From the NCBI GenBank assembly GCA_014584395.1, contig JACTMY010000010.1, positions 1-64,000 on the forward strand: a stretch of DNA of 64,000 bases, written 5' to 3'. The DNA is from Planctomycetota bacterium. Its GTDB lineage: Bacteria; Planctomycetota; Planctomycetia; Gemmatales; HRBIN36. The position numbers and the translations under genes are program-made. A model generated the notes under the pieces. It saw only the letters and a list, made by a program, of their open reading frames with translations. It was not told the DNA's origin and made no database searches. Positions 46,579 through 55,079 of this stretch are shown one piece after another. Positions within the stretch are counted from its first letter, which is position 1. Every line of letters begins with the position of its first letter.

Positions 46579-47205
46579 CTAGCTTACAACCCCTCCATGG
46601 GAATGTCCACACCCGCATGCCCCGGTCTTGGCGATTTCGCTCACCCGATCCCGCACTTGGAAATGCTGGGCCAACTCCTCGGCCAAGGCCAGGTATTTTT
46701 CATGCACGCCGGTCCCAATGTCGTCTGCCTCCACGCGCGCATAGGCCTCGAGCAATTGCTGATCATCCTCCGCCGTGGCCACCTGATCCGCCATGGCGAA
46801 CAGGCAATGATCTTCCTTGTGGATATGTTCGCGCAGCAGTTGGACATAGGCTTTGGCATGATGGCAAAAGGATTGAACGTCGCTGTCGATGCCCTGCCCC
46901 GCTCCGGGAATGGCCCCGCTCATTTGTTGGATATAGTGACGACCCAGCGTGTGTTCGCGGAGCATCACACCCGTCGGCCCCATTTGGCGGGAGAAGCCGC
47001 GCTGCTCCAGCCAAGGGAAGAGATGATCCTCCTCCTTGCCATGGTGGCATCGGTCCGCGAAGGCTTTCAGAAAATCCACGATTTGGTCGGCGCGATCCGC
47101 TTCCAGCCGGCCGGCGGTTTGCGTCCTGTGCACCAAGGCTTCCAGGCAATCCAGGACCTGCTCAATGACGCGGTGTTCCTGCATCAGAATCTGAGTCGCT
47201 TGCAT
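46579..47205 (-). CDS. Hemerythrin-like (HHE) domain protein
   Basis: This encodes 208 residues of an alpha-helical di-iron binding domain. Ligands are visible in order: LMQEHRVIEQVL, CHHGKEEDHLFPWLE, LREHTLGRHY and LLREHIHKEDHCLFAMA. The tail CGCGHSHGG is Cys/His-rich and may bind another metal. HHE proteins bind O2 or NO. Within an operon for an oxygen-sensitive molybdo/Fe-S enzyme a scavenging or sensing role is plausible. AAGGAG lies before the ATG; the upstream chaperone gene ends 59 bases away. Confidence 0.88.
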   Translation of the reverse strand: MQATQILMQEHRVIEQVLDCLEALVHRTQTAGRLEADRADQIVDFLKAFADRCHHGKEEDHLFPWLEQRGFSRQMGPTGVMLREHTLGRHYIQQMSGAIPGAGQGIDSDVQSFCHHAKAYVQLLREHIHKEDHCLFAMADQVATAEDDQQLLEAYARVEADDIGTGVHEKYLALAEELAQHFQVRDRVSEIAKTGACGCGHSHGGVVS

Positions 47206-47264
47206 GTCTCTTCTCCTTCATGGCCGGGGCATCGCCAAGATGCCTTGAGGGTTGCCGTTCGCAA

Positions 47265-48047
47265 TCACGCACGACGCTGCTCCGCGCACCCTGCGCAGTC
47301 CAAGCCCGCGTCGGCTTCCAAATCGGGCGTGGGCTGCATGGGAGCTTGGGGTGCTTCCAAGCCGAACCATCTGCGTTCGAAGGTGACGAACGAGGCCAAG
47401 ACTTGGGCCAATTCGGCATAATACCCTTCTCCCGCTTTAAATCGCAAACCTTTGGCGAAAGAGGGCACCCACCATGCCAGATGGGCTTCAAAAAAGGACT
47501 TGGCCGCTTCCGCGCACAGCCAACCCCGCGACCGCCCCAGATCATCTGCGCTGGCCAAACGCTCTTTCATAAGCAGCAAGGCCATGAATTCCAGTTCGAG
47601 AGTCAAATGGTCCGGCCGTTCCGAGGCGTTCGCGGGAGCCTGCACGCCAAAGGCATGGTAAAACCCCGCGATGTCGGCTAACTGCTGCGTCCGAAAGAAC
47701 GGTTCGTTATTCGGCTGAAACTCGGTCTCAAAAGGCGGACATTCCCGGCAACTCATCAACCCAAAGACGCGTTCGTATTCGGTCCGCCATTCTTCGAAGG
47801 AAAGATCGTGAAACAACGTCCATAGCGTGCGGAAGTTGAGCCGTTCGGGGCCGATTTCACCGAACCCCAATTGATCGGTGAACGCCGCCGATTCCAAGCG
47901 GAGCAGTTCCGCGGCGGCTTGAAGGTAATACAGCGATTCGGGGTTGAAGAAATCGATGCGCGAGGGATGACGCGGATCCGTCAAGGCCGATGCCAGGAAT
48001 CGGTAGATGCCCTCGCGAGCCAATGGCAGAGAGATGTTCGCAACCAT
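47265..48047 (-). CDS. TorD/NarJ-type molybdoenzyme chaperone
   Basis: This encodes 260 residues from the ATG at 48047, which has a perfect AGGAGG 6 bases upstream; this start decides against the longer frame to 48107. The fold is all-helical: REGIYRFLASALTDP at the start, then EEWRTEYERVFGLMSCRECPPFETEF, which matches the TorD-family E-Y-x-x-x-F...PPYE region, and LELEFMALLLMKER. The C-terminus has a CAGC. Such chaperones bind the catalytic subunit during molybdopterin insertion and hold it back from Tat export. It lies directly after the Fe-S subunit gene (10-base gap), the normal order in Nar/Nxr/Pcr/Ebd operons. Confidence 0.86.
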   Translation of the reverse strand: MVANISLPLAREGIYRFLASALTDPRHPSRIDFFNPESLYYLQAAAELLRLESAAFTDQLGFGEIGPERLNFRTLWTLFHDLSFEEWRTEYERVFGLMSCRECPPFETEFQPNNEPFFRTQQLADIAGFYHAFGVQAPANASERPDHLTLELEFMALLLMKERLASADDLGRSRGWLCAEAAKSFFEAHLAWWVPSFAKGLRFKAGEGYYAELAQVLASFVTFERRWFGLEAPQAPMQPTPDLEADAGLDCAGCAEQRRA

Positions 48048-48057
48048 GATCCGCCTC

Positions 48058-49350
48058 CTAGATCGAGTTCGCATGCTTGGCGAACGGGCGTTTGTGGATG
48101 GGTTCATCGATCGTCACGCGCACGACTTCCTTGCCGAATTTGTTGAAGCCCATGACGGTGTCGTTATAAAGATGCTGCACCTTGATTTGCCCATTCGGCA
48201 TCTTGATCGGTACTTCCGCCACCTTGGGGCCCTTTTCGATCTTGAATTTGAACAGAATTTGCCGCTGTGCTCGGAAGAGCTGCAAGACCGCCAGCAGTTC
48301 CCGGTCCGGGCAGCAATACTGTTCGATCGCCCGGTCGACGCCGGGACCGAACATTTGCTGCAGATATCCCCGCGGGACCCAACGGGGCGGGATGTAGAAG
48401 CCGTTGGGCTCCGTGCCGAATTGCGGATAGAGCGGCAACGCCACCTGCCGTTCGCGGATGAGATAGCAGAGCGGGTTTTCGGGATCATTGGCCCATTTCC
48501 CATCGTCGCCGATCTTGACCAGTCCCTGCATGCGAATCTTGCCGACGCACACGGACATGCAGCGGGTTTCGACCGGTTCGCCATTGGGACTGAGTTCGGG
48601 ATCCTTGCCTTCGATGCGGGGATAGCAACCGACGCACTTTTCACTGGTGCGGGTGTTCGGCCGGAACATCACCTTTTTGTAGGGACAGCCCTCGACGCAT
48701 TTGCGGTAACCGCGGCACCGCTCCTGGTCGATGAGAACGATGCCGTCCTCGGGCCGCTTGTAGATGGCTTGGCGGGGGCAGGCTCCCAAACAGCCGGGAT
48801 AGGTGCAATGATTACAAATGCGAGCCAAGTAAAAGAACCAGACTCGGTGTTCGGGCAATTGCGACGTTTGATCGAAGGCGCCGGGCTGATACTTCATTCC
48901 CTGAGCGGCATCCTCATGCAAATTGGGCGTCCGCCATTCCGCTTCCGTGGGCTGATAACCCAGAACCGCCTGCGGACCTTCCGGTCCGACGTATTTTTTA
49001 GCCGCGTCGAAGATGGTCATGCCGGTGAATTCCCCATAGGGTTTTTCCCGGCCGTTCTTGGCGGCGGCATCCCACGATTGCTGGCCCGGATTAACCCCTT
49101 CCAGCATCGACAACAGCTTGGCGTCCCAGTTTCTCGGGTAGCCGCCGAAGGGCTTCGTTTCGACGTTGTTCCACCACATCGATTCTTGCCCTTTGGCAAA
49201 CGTCCACGTGCTTTTGCACGCCATCGTGCACGTCTGACAGGCAATACAACGATTGATGTTGAACACAAAGGCGAATTGCCATTGCGGATGCTTCTCCTCG
49301 TAGGGGTAGCTCATCGGCCGGCCAAGTTGCCAGTTATAGACCATTGCCAT
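48058..49350 (-). CDS. nxrB: NXR/NarH-type Fe-S electron transfer subunit
   Basis: This encodes 430 residues, the size of NxrB. Four Fe-S cluster motifs are visible: CIACQTCTMACKSTW, CNHCTYPGCLGACP, CRGYRKCVEGCPYKK and EKCVGCYPRIE followed by CMSVCVGKI. In the third motif Tyr sits where NarH has Trp, the [3Fe-4S] position. GQESMWWNNVETKPFGGYP and YKRPEDGIVLIDQERCRGY are close to nitrite-oxidoreductase beta subunits of Nitrospira and anammox bacteria as I remember them. There is no signal peptide, so export would be by hitch-hiking with the Tat-tagged catalytic subunit. It carries electrons from the Mo subunit to the cytochrome/haem gamma subunit. Confidence 0.88.
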   Translation of the reverse strand: MAMVYNWQLGRPMSYPYEEKHPQWQFAFVFNINRCIACQTCTMACKSTWTFAKGQESMWWNNVETKPFGGYPRNWDAKLLSMLEGVNPGQQSWDAAAKNGREKPYGEFTGMTIFDAAKKYVGPEGPQAVLGYQPTEAEWRTPNLHEDAAQGMKYQPGAFDQTSQLPEHRVWFFYLARICNHCTYPGCLGACPRQAIYKRPEDGIVLIDQERCRGYRKCVEGCPYKKVMFRPNTRTSEKCVGCYPRIEGKDPELSPNGEPVETRCMSVCVGKIRMQGLVKIGDDGKWANDPENPLCYLIRERQVALPLYPQFGTEPNGFYIPPRWVPRGYLQQMFGPGVDRAIEQYCCPDRELLAVLQLFRAQRQILFKFKIEKGPKVAEVPIKMPNGQIKVQHLYNDTVMGFNKFGKEVVRVTIDEPIHKRPFAKHANSI

Positions 49351-49362
49351 GGCAAGTTCCTT

Positions 49363-49767
49363 TCACGAGAGAGGTTCACCCAAGATTTCCCGCCGCCGCA
49401 GCGAAAGTTGTATCAAACCCATGTCGTCGTCTTCCTCGATCAGGTCCGGGTCGGGCGTTTCATCCACGATCGCCGTGACGCGGATGCCCCCCATCTGGCG
49501 ATCCAATTCGTCTATGGCCCGACGGACTTGTTCGGAACCGAAACGCTGCAGCAAATCCTGAAGCATCGGATATTGAGGGTCCTCGAACAGTCCAAAAAGC
49601 TGCTCGGGGGGCCAGCCCATCCAAAGGTACTCTTCGACCATGCATTGCAGCATGTACCCCGGATCGCCCATGGCCGCGTTGGCCATCAATTCCATGGGGT
49701 CCTCGGGGAACATTTCACGCTCGAGGGGATGCACCTTGGGGACCCATGATTCAGAGGAAGCTTGCAT
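49363..49767 (-). CDS. Unknown acidic protein encoded between the NXR-like alpha and beta subunits
   Basis: This encodes 134 residues of no recognised family. It is helical and Met/Asp/Glu-rich, with HPLEREMFPEDPMELMANAA and a motif VEEYLWMGWPPEQLFGLFEDPQY, then a variable acidic tail (DETPDPDLIEEDDD). There are no cysteines in cluster motifs, no signal peptide and no membrane segment. Gaps are 18 bases from the alpha gene and 12 bases to the beta gene, so it is made together with the two structural subunits. A dedicated assembly factor or small subunit is the natural inference from position. Confidence 0.65.
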   Translation of the reverse strand: MQASSESWVPKVHPLEREMFPEDPMELMANAAMGDPGYMLQCMVEEYLWMGWPPEQLFGLFEDPQYPMLQDLLQRFGSEQVRRAIDELDRQMGGIRVTAIVDETPDPDLIEEDDDMGLIQLSLRRREILGEPLS

Positions 49768-49785
49768 GGCCTGCCGCCTTAAAGA

Positions 49786-52700
49786 TTAACCACGGATTTT
49801 GATGAAGCCGCCGCTGAGATACTGCAGATTCAAGGGAGCGTCATTGCCCGGCGTGAAGGGCGTTTCCGCGACTTCCCACGAACCTTTGCCGCCCAAGCCG
49901 CCATCCTCGGCCTTGACGATGCGAACCAGCGTTTCCTTGGGGACGGTGTTGATGGCGTGATTGTCGGCCTCGCCGCCGAACATAAAGGCCATTTTCACCT
50001 TGGCCTTGTGAAACAACGTGTCGGTCTGGTGCATAGGCATGAGCCAATTGCGGGTGCACGATTGCTGGGCGCCGTAGCGCAAGTTGGCCTGGTAGCCCGT
50101 GTCCGCCGACCGCGCTCGACCGTCGGGGCTGTTTTCATGGGCATGCACCGTTTTTTCCGTGGCGATGAAGGGGGCATGCTTGATCATCACGACGCCGCGC
50201 GGATAACTCGGATTATAAATCACCCGCAGCATCAACCGGGCCACCTTGGCCCGCGCCGGATCCTGCTGCCAACCCCGGAAGGGCCGGTCCGCGGGATTGG
50301 AGTCCACATAGGCATAATCCCCGTTCTTCAACCCCAAGTCCTTGGCGTCATCCGGATTCACGTGCATCTGGTGATCGCCATAACCGGGCAGACGCTTGTC
50401 GGTCCGGAAGGGATCGCCATGGTTCGAATCCCAGATGATGTGCCAATCGACCGTCGACCACGAAGAGTGAACGCGGTGCCGGCTCTTCGGCGTCAACAGG
50501 AAATAGCGATATCCCGCTTCCCACAAGGGATTCTTGGTCTGCTTCACTTCCTGCCAGGGCAGTTTGACGTTGCGAATGGTCCTCTCGTCCCAATGCATCG
50601 CGTCGCGGGGGATGCCGAAGTCATCGGGGCGGATCAGCGGGTTCGTGCTCACGATAACGTTAGGCAAATAAGGCGTTGCTTCCGGCCCCTCGCGATGGAC
50701 GATGAAGTTTTCGCCATGCAGGATCGCTTCGGGAATATCACAATAACTGTTCAGCCGCCCCGTATCGGTCCAGAACGGCACCCCGTCGTGCAAGTTCTCA
50801 TAGAACGGAATGCGCGGATAGGTGCGGAAGAGCATAAGGGCCACGCCAGATTCGCCGTACTTGCCGGCCATGATATCGTCCACGGTATAGCCGCGCGTCG
50901 TCGTCGAGGCATCGAGCAACCGCTGGATATAGACTTTCGCTCCATCCTGGCGGTCTTTCACCAGGAAATGCCAGTAGTCCGCAAAGCGCCGGTCGCCCGT
51001 TTCCTTGGTCAGCGCCTCGGCGGCCTCGGCCAAGATCAAGGAATCATCCCGCGTATCATGGACGGGAGGAATTCCCCCTTTCCATATGTTCAGGAAGGGA
51101 TTGGAACAGGAGGCGGTGATCTCCAGGTTCTGAAACTCCATCCAAGTATTGACGGGGTAGACCAGATCGGCGTACTCGCAGGAACTGGTCATCTCGCAAT
51201 CCTGCGCGATGATGCAATCGATCTTCGGATTGACCACGAAGAACATGTCATAGGCATGCTTGGCGTTGTTGAACAGATTGACGTTGGTGAACCACAGGAA
51301 CTTCGTCGGCGTGGGCATGTGGGTCTGGCCGGTGAAGCACTTGCGGCCATACTTCGGCGTGTTCACGACCAGGGGCCGCTCGCCATGATTCCAATAGGCT
51401 GGCTCCTCGTCCTTGGAATATTTCTTGACCTTGACTGCCTTGCCATCGGCCTTCGGATCGAGATTGGGATGGAAGGGGTCTTCCGCGATCCAGCCCAGAA
51501 AGCCCGGCAAGTCGCCCGAACCTTGGAACAGGGCTGCTTTGTAATTCCCCGCCCAGGTGAAACAGCCCGCGCCCGGCCGGCCCAACTGACCGGTCAGCAT
51601 GAGGGGAAGGTACTGAGCGCGATTGGCCAGCGTGGCGTGGAACCAATGGTTGATCCCCTCGCCCACGTGGATGGCCACGGCGTGCCCCCGCTCAGTGGTC
51701 TCCCAAATATCGCGCGCCAGTTGCGCGATCAAGTCTTGCCGAGAGCCGGTGATCTGCGAAACCGTCTCGAGATCGTAGTCCTTCAGATTGATCTGATAGG
51801 CGTCCCACAAGGTCATGACTTCAACTTCACTGCCATCCACCAATTTGATCTTGCCCCGATAGGACAAAGCCGGATCAATGCCAGCCTGCGCCAAACGTTC
51901 ACCCATCTGATCCCGAGTCAAGGGGCGCAAAGCCTTTTGCTTCTCGTCATAGATCATGAAATCGCCGATCTTGGCGTATTGCTCGTCGGTGAGATGTTGG
52001 TAGGCGTAAGAGGGTCCGGTTTTCTCCAGGCCGGGTTGGTAACCTTGAATCACGTCGCTAGCGCGCAGCCGCTTGAGGGTGTCGGTGCGGATGAGCAGCG
52101 GGAAATCGGTATAGGCTTTGACGAAGTCGGCCTTGTACCAACCCTGGTCGATCATGTGTTTGGTAACGCCCAAGAACAAAGCCGTGTCCGTGCAACCGGG
52201 ACGCACCTGAATCCAATAGTTGGCCTTGGTGGCGGGAGGTCCGTATTCAGGCGTGATGACCACGATCTTGCCGCCGCGCTCCATCAGTTCGTTGAACCAA
52301 TGGTTGTCGGGCATCTTGTTCTCGACCAGGTTCTTGCCGCATTGAATATGCAGCTTGGCATGGCGCATGTCGTTGAAATCGCAATCGGACGTTTGCAGGC
52401 CATGGACAAAGGGATGGCCCGGGGCCTGATCGCCATGCCAGGTGTAATTTGACCAAAGCCGCCCGCCTTGAGCGTCCTTGGGATCGACCTTGCGCACGTT
52501 TTGATCAAGCAGGGCGAGCATGTTGGCCCAACGATACATGCCATACTTGCCAATGACGCCCAGCAGTCCCATGCCGCCGCGCAGCTTGAACGTCCTGGTG
52601 CCCGCGCCATGGCACTCGTCGATCATCTCCGGTTCATAACCATCCGCCTTGAAGCGGCGCACACCCTCCGGGCCGCTATACGTCTTGGCGATGGCCACGG

Positions 52701-53241
52701 CCGCTTTCGCATGATACCGATACATGTCCTCCCAGGAGACGCGAACAAACGTGTCCGTGCCCCGGCTGTTGAAGCGGTACTTGTCGCGCAACGATGGATC
52801 ATCGGAAAGCGAAGGGAAACCGGCGTCCGCCCATTCCTTCCATCCCTTGCGGATCAGGGGCCATCGCAAGCGGTACGGCCCATACAACCGCCGCTGCTGC
52901 GAGAAACCCTTCGCACAGCCGCGCGGATTCCAATGTTCCGTGTCGCAGTGGCCGTAAAGATCCTTGATCTTCCCGCTTTCATATTGCTGCTCGGAACGGA
53001 GCACGATGCCATTGCGAACGTAGGCGATCATGCGGCAATTGTGCGTGTCGTTCGGCGCGCAGACCCATGAGAAGGAACGATCATAACGGTATTGATCGCG
53101 GTAGGTTTCCTCCCAGCCCCGATTCGGATAGACTCCGAGCGGATTGGCCACGTTCACTGGCTGCAAGCCATACAACTTAGGCAGCATCAACGATTGCGAG
53201 GTCAAGGTCAAACTGGCCGTTAGGAAGTCGCGGCGATTCAT
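49786..53241 (-). CDS. nxrA: NXR-type molybdopterin oxidoreductase catalytic subunit (nitrite oxidoreductase / Nar family)
   Basis: This encodes 1151 residues, the size of NxrA. The N-terminus MNRRDFLTASLTLTSQS is a Tat signal (RRDFL), so the active site should face the periplasm. The proximal cluster region is C61-x3-D65-x3-C69...C109 (WVCAPNDTHNCR ... WNPRGC), as in periplasmic NXR-type enzymes, where NarG has His-x3-Cys-x3-Cys. GLQTSDCDFNDMRHAKL aligns with the NarG segment carrying the Mo-ligand Asp; here Asp291. YGPYRLRWPLIRKGWKEWADAGFP, NHGERPLVVN and later blocks follow NXR enzymes more closely than E. coli NarG. GGAGGAG precedes the ATG. Reaction direction (nitrite to nitrate, or reverse, or another oxyanion) cannot be settled from sequence. 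Confidence 0.88.
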   Translation of the reverse strand: MNRRDFLTASLTLTSQSLMLPKLYGLQPVNVANPLGVYPNRGWEETYRDQYRYDRSFSWVCAPNDTHNCRMIAYVRNGIVLRSEQQYESGKIKDLYGHCDTEHWNPRGCAKGFSQQRRLYGPYRLRWPLIRKGWKEWADAGFPSLSDDPSLRDKYRFNSRGTDTFVRVSWEDMYRYHAKAAVAIAKTYSGPEGVRRFKADGYEPEMIDECHGAGTRTFKLRGGMGLLGVIGKYGMYRWANMLALLDQNVRKVDPKDAQGGRLWSNYTWHGDQAPGHPFVHGLQTSDCDFNDMRHAKLHIQCGKNLVENKMPDNHWFNELMERGGKIVVITPEYGPPATKANYWIQVRPGCTDTALFLGVTKHMIDQGWYKADFVKAYTDFPLLIRTDTLKRLRASDVIQGYQPGLEKTGPSYAYQHLTDEQYAKIGDFMIYDEKQKALRPLTRDQMGERLAQAGIDPALSYRGKIKLVDGSEVEVMTLWDAYQINLKDYDLETVSQITGSRQDLIAQLARDIWETTERGHAVAIHVGEGINHWFHATLANRAQYLPLMLTGQLGRPGAGCFTWAGNYKAALFQGSGDLPGFLGWIAEDPFHPNLDPKADGKAVKVKKYSKDEEPAYWNHGERPLVVNTPKYGRKCFTGQTHMPTPTKFLWFTNVNLFNNAKHAYDMFFVVNPKIDCIIAQDCEMTSSCEYADLVYPVNTWMEFQNLEITASCSNPFLNIWKGGIPPVHDTRDDSLILAEAAEALTKETGDRRFADYWHFLVKDRQDGAKVYIQRLLDASTTTRGYTVDDIMAGKYGESGVALMLFRTYPRIPFYENLHDGVPFWTDTGRLNSYCDIPEAILHGENFIVHREGPEATPYLPNVIVSTNPLIRPDDFGIPRDAMHWDERTIRNVKLPWQEVKQTKNPLWEAGYRYFLLTPKSRHRVHSSWSTVDWHIIWDSNHGDPFRTDKRLPGYGDHQMHVNPDDAKDLGLKNGDYAYVDSNPADRPFRGWQQDPARAKVARLMLRVIYNPSYPRGVVMIKHAPFIATEKTVHAHENSPDGRARSADTGYQANLRYGAQQSCTRNWLMPMHQTDTLFHKAKVKMAFMFGGEADNHAINTVPKETLVRIVKAEDGGLGGKGSWEVAETPFTPGNDAPLNLQYLSGGFIKIRG

Positions 53242-53279
53242 AACGTGCTCCTCCCGGAGAGTAACATCGAGGCGTCCGA

Positions 53280-54923
53280 CTACTCCACCGTCAATTCATG
53301 CCAAATGGAGATTTGCTTTTGACCATTGCGATCCCGGGCCGCTCCATCCCAGATCGAGAAGGCAATGAAGCACTTCTTACCCGAGTTTAAGCTCACGCCT
53401 TCATTTGGTTTCAGGGCCAAGGGACGCACAAACGTGACCGACCATTGCCCCGTCTGATATTGAGCTTCAGCCTTGACCCACTGAGAACCTCGGGGGCGGA
53501 ACGTGGTGCTGCCCAGACCCGACGCCATCAGATGGCTCGCGCTTTGTCCAGCCTCGGAGGCGCTGTTTTGGTTGTTCGCAGCCCTGGCTGTATAAAAATT
53601 AGGCGGCGGACGATCCGACTTGGGCAAGCGCTTCAACAACTCGAAATAAAGCGGCAGGTCAAATGGATAATCATCGAGGATGTGCTTCGCCTTGGTTTGA
53701 TCCACGGCCTGGCTGGCTTTCCACAGCCAGATGTCGACCACGCCAAAACCGTGTGCCCCCATGCCAATGAACGGTTCTTGCTTGCCATCGAAGATTTGAA
53801 CGGAAGCCTGGTCCTCATAGTCCTCGGGCCGCAGAATCACGTCGTTTTTCGAATCATCCTTCCACGTCAAGCGGATGGCCAACTGCTGGCCGTCATGCAG
53901 CGCTTGCACCTGAAGTTCGGGGTTTTTCCATTCCCGCCACCAGAGGGGAGCCGTGACAATGAAAGTCGACCCAACGCTATTCCAATCGGCACCTTCCAAG
54001 CGGTCCACGCGGCGGGCCGCCAATTGCTGCCGCTTGAATTCGACCTTGGCTTGGGTCTCTTCCGGCGCCAGGGAGCGGATGAAATGCACCATGTCGGCGA
54101 TTTCCGCCGGCTTCATATGCGGGCTGCCGGGCATGGGCGTGCCGGGCATGCCGATGTAAGTGCGACGAAACAGGGAGGCCACGTCCCGCCCGCCTTTAAA
54201 GATGCCCTGTGTAAAATCGCGGGGACGGGTGGGCGTGCCATCGTCATCCCTCTGATCTTTGCCGCCTTCGCCCCGCCCTGTTTCTCCATGACAAGTCGCA
54301 CAATGGGTCATGTACAGATCCCTGCCCCTCATCACGCTCGCCTGATCCTCCGAGGGCAATTGGCCAGGAAGCGTCAAGAGGTCCCCCGGCGTCGTTTGCC
54401 GCAGGGCTTCCTTTTTGATATGTTCCTCATCCACATCATCGCCAGAGTCCTCATACGCTTTCCTCAACCGTTTTTCGATGCCTGCTCGAGAAAGCCAGCG
54501 CACATACTGCACTAGCGAGTTCAGCTCCGGTTCTGACAAGTGGCCAAACGCCGTCATCGCCGAGCCGGGCATGCCGCGCCGGATCACCTGCATCAAGTCG
54601 TCATCGGTTGGGATGCGATTGACCGTGGAGATGACGCGGTATTTGCCTTCCTGGAAGTTGCGCGGCTTGGGGTAAAGAAACTGCGCCGCAATTCCCAATC
54701 CATCTCCAGCATCTCCGTGACACGCCGCACAATGGCGAGTGAAAAGGGCTTTCCCCATTTCCAACAGGGGAGAAGGAGTGTCTGGTTGCGTGGCCGAGGC
54801 CGCCGACGATGGATGAACGATCACTTCCACGGACGCACCGGCCTTCGTCCAGGCCATCATGCCACAGGCGCATCCAATCCCGATCCCCAGGATGACTAGT
54901 CCAGTCTTGATGGGTTGTGTCAT
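53280..54923 (-). CDS. nxrC: NXR gamma-like subunit: two cytochrome c domains fused to an ethylbenzene-dehydrogenase-type haem domain
   Basis: This encodes 547 residues. The N-terminal hydrophobic segment (about 7-27) is a signal/anchor. Cytochrome c domain 1 has C65-x2-C68-H69 (HCAACHG) and a Met-rich MPGSAMTAFGHL. Domain 2 has C208-x2-C211-H212 (HCATCHG) and MPGTPMPGSPHM. From about residue 320 (WWREWKNPELQVQALHDGQQLAIRLTWKD) to the end is an EB_dh/DMSO-reductase gamma-like beta-sandwich that binds a b-type haem. It would take electrons from the Fe-S subunit and pass them through c haems to soluble carriers or an oxidase. First gene of the operon; the alpha gene follows after 38 bases. A sigma-54 promoter lies about 50 bases upstream. 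Confidence 0.85.
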   Translation of the reverse strand: MTQPIKTGLVILGIGIGCACGMMAWTKAGASVEVIVHPSSAASATQPDTPSPLLEMGKALFTRHCAACHGDAGDGLGIAAQFLYPKPRNFQEGKYRVISTVNRIPTDDDLMQVIRRGMPGSAMTAFGHLSEPELNSLVQYVRWLSRAGIEKRLRKAYEDSGDDVDEEHIKKEALRQTTPGDLLTLPGQLPSEDQASVMRGRDLYMTHCATCHGETGRGEGGKDQRDDDGTPTRPRDFTQGIFKGGRDVASLFRRTYIGMPGTPMPGSPHMKPAEIADMVHFIRSLAPEETQAKVEFKRQQLAARRVDRLEGADWNSVGSTFIVTAPLWWREWKNPELQVQALHDGQQLAIRLTWKDDSKNDVILRPEDYEDQASVQIFDGKQEPFIGMGAHGFGVVDIWLWKASQAVDQTKAKHILDDYPFDLPLYFELLKRLPKSDRPPPNFYTARAANNQNSASEAGQSASHLMASGLGSTTFRPRGSQWVKAEAQYQTGQWSVTFVRPLALKPNEGVSLNSGKKCFIAFSIWDGAARDRNGQKQISIWHELTVE

Positions 54924-54972
54924 GGCATTTCTCCACGGGGCCGATGCGAGTTCAAAATAACGGATTCAACCA

Positions 54973-54990
54973 TTGCAAAGAGGATGCCAA
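54973..54990 (-). promoter_or_regulatory. Sigma-54 (-24/-12) promoter of the NXR-like operon
   Basis: On the minus strand the sequence TTGGCATCCTCTTTGCAA matches the sigma-54 consensus (TGGCAC-N5-TTGCW) with GG and GC elements exactly 10 bases apart. The GC element is about 50 bases upstream of the gamma-like subunit ATG at 54923, giving a leader of about 40 bases. Confidence 0.75.
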
Positions 54991-55079
54991 TTCTCAACAA
55001 TGCCGTCGCTCGCAATCATCTGGAAAAGGAATTCGTTTTCTTTGTTCTGCCCTGCGCCACTTCGACCCATCGGTCCAAA

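Noticed and set aside
48007-49749. 580-residue plus-strand ORF
   Set aside because: Antisense to the Fe-S subunit and its neighbours. It spans several real minus-strand genes and has no domain of its own.
49957-52452. 831-residue plus-strand ORF
   Set aside because: Antisense shadow of the NXR-like alpha subunit. The minus strand carries clear Mo/Fe-S enzyme motifs, while the plus frame is low-complexity with no recognisable domain.
49786-53241. Canonical membrane-bound NarG nitrate reductase
   Set aside because: It carries a Tat signal and a C-x3-D-x3-C cluster motif, no narI-type gene is nearby, and a cytochrome-fused gamma subunit is present instead. The fit is better to the NXR-type branch, although reaction direction remains open.
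53445-54515. 356-residue plus-strand ORF
   Set aside because: Antisense shadow of the diheme gamma-like subunit.
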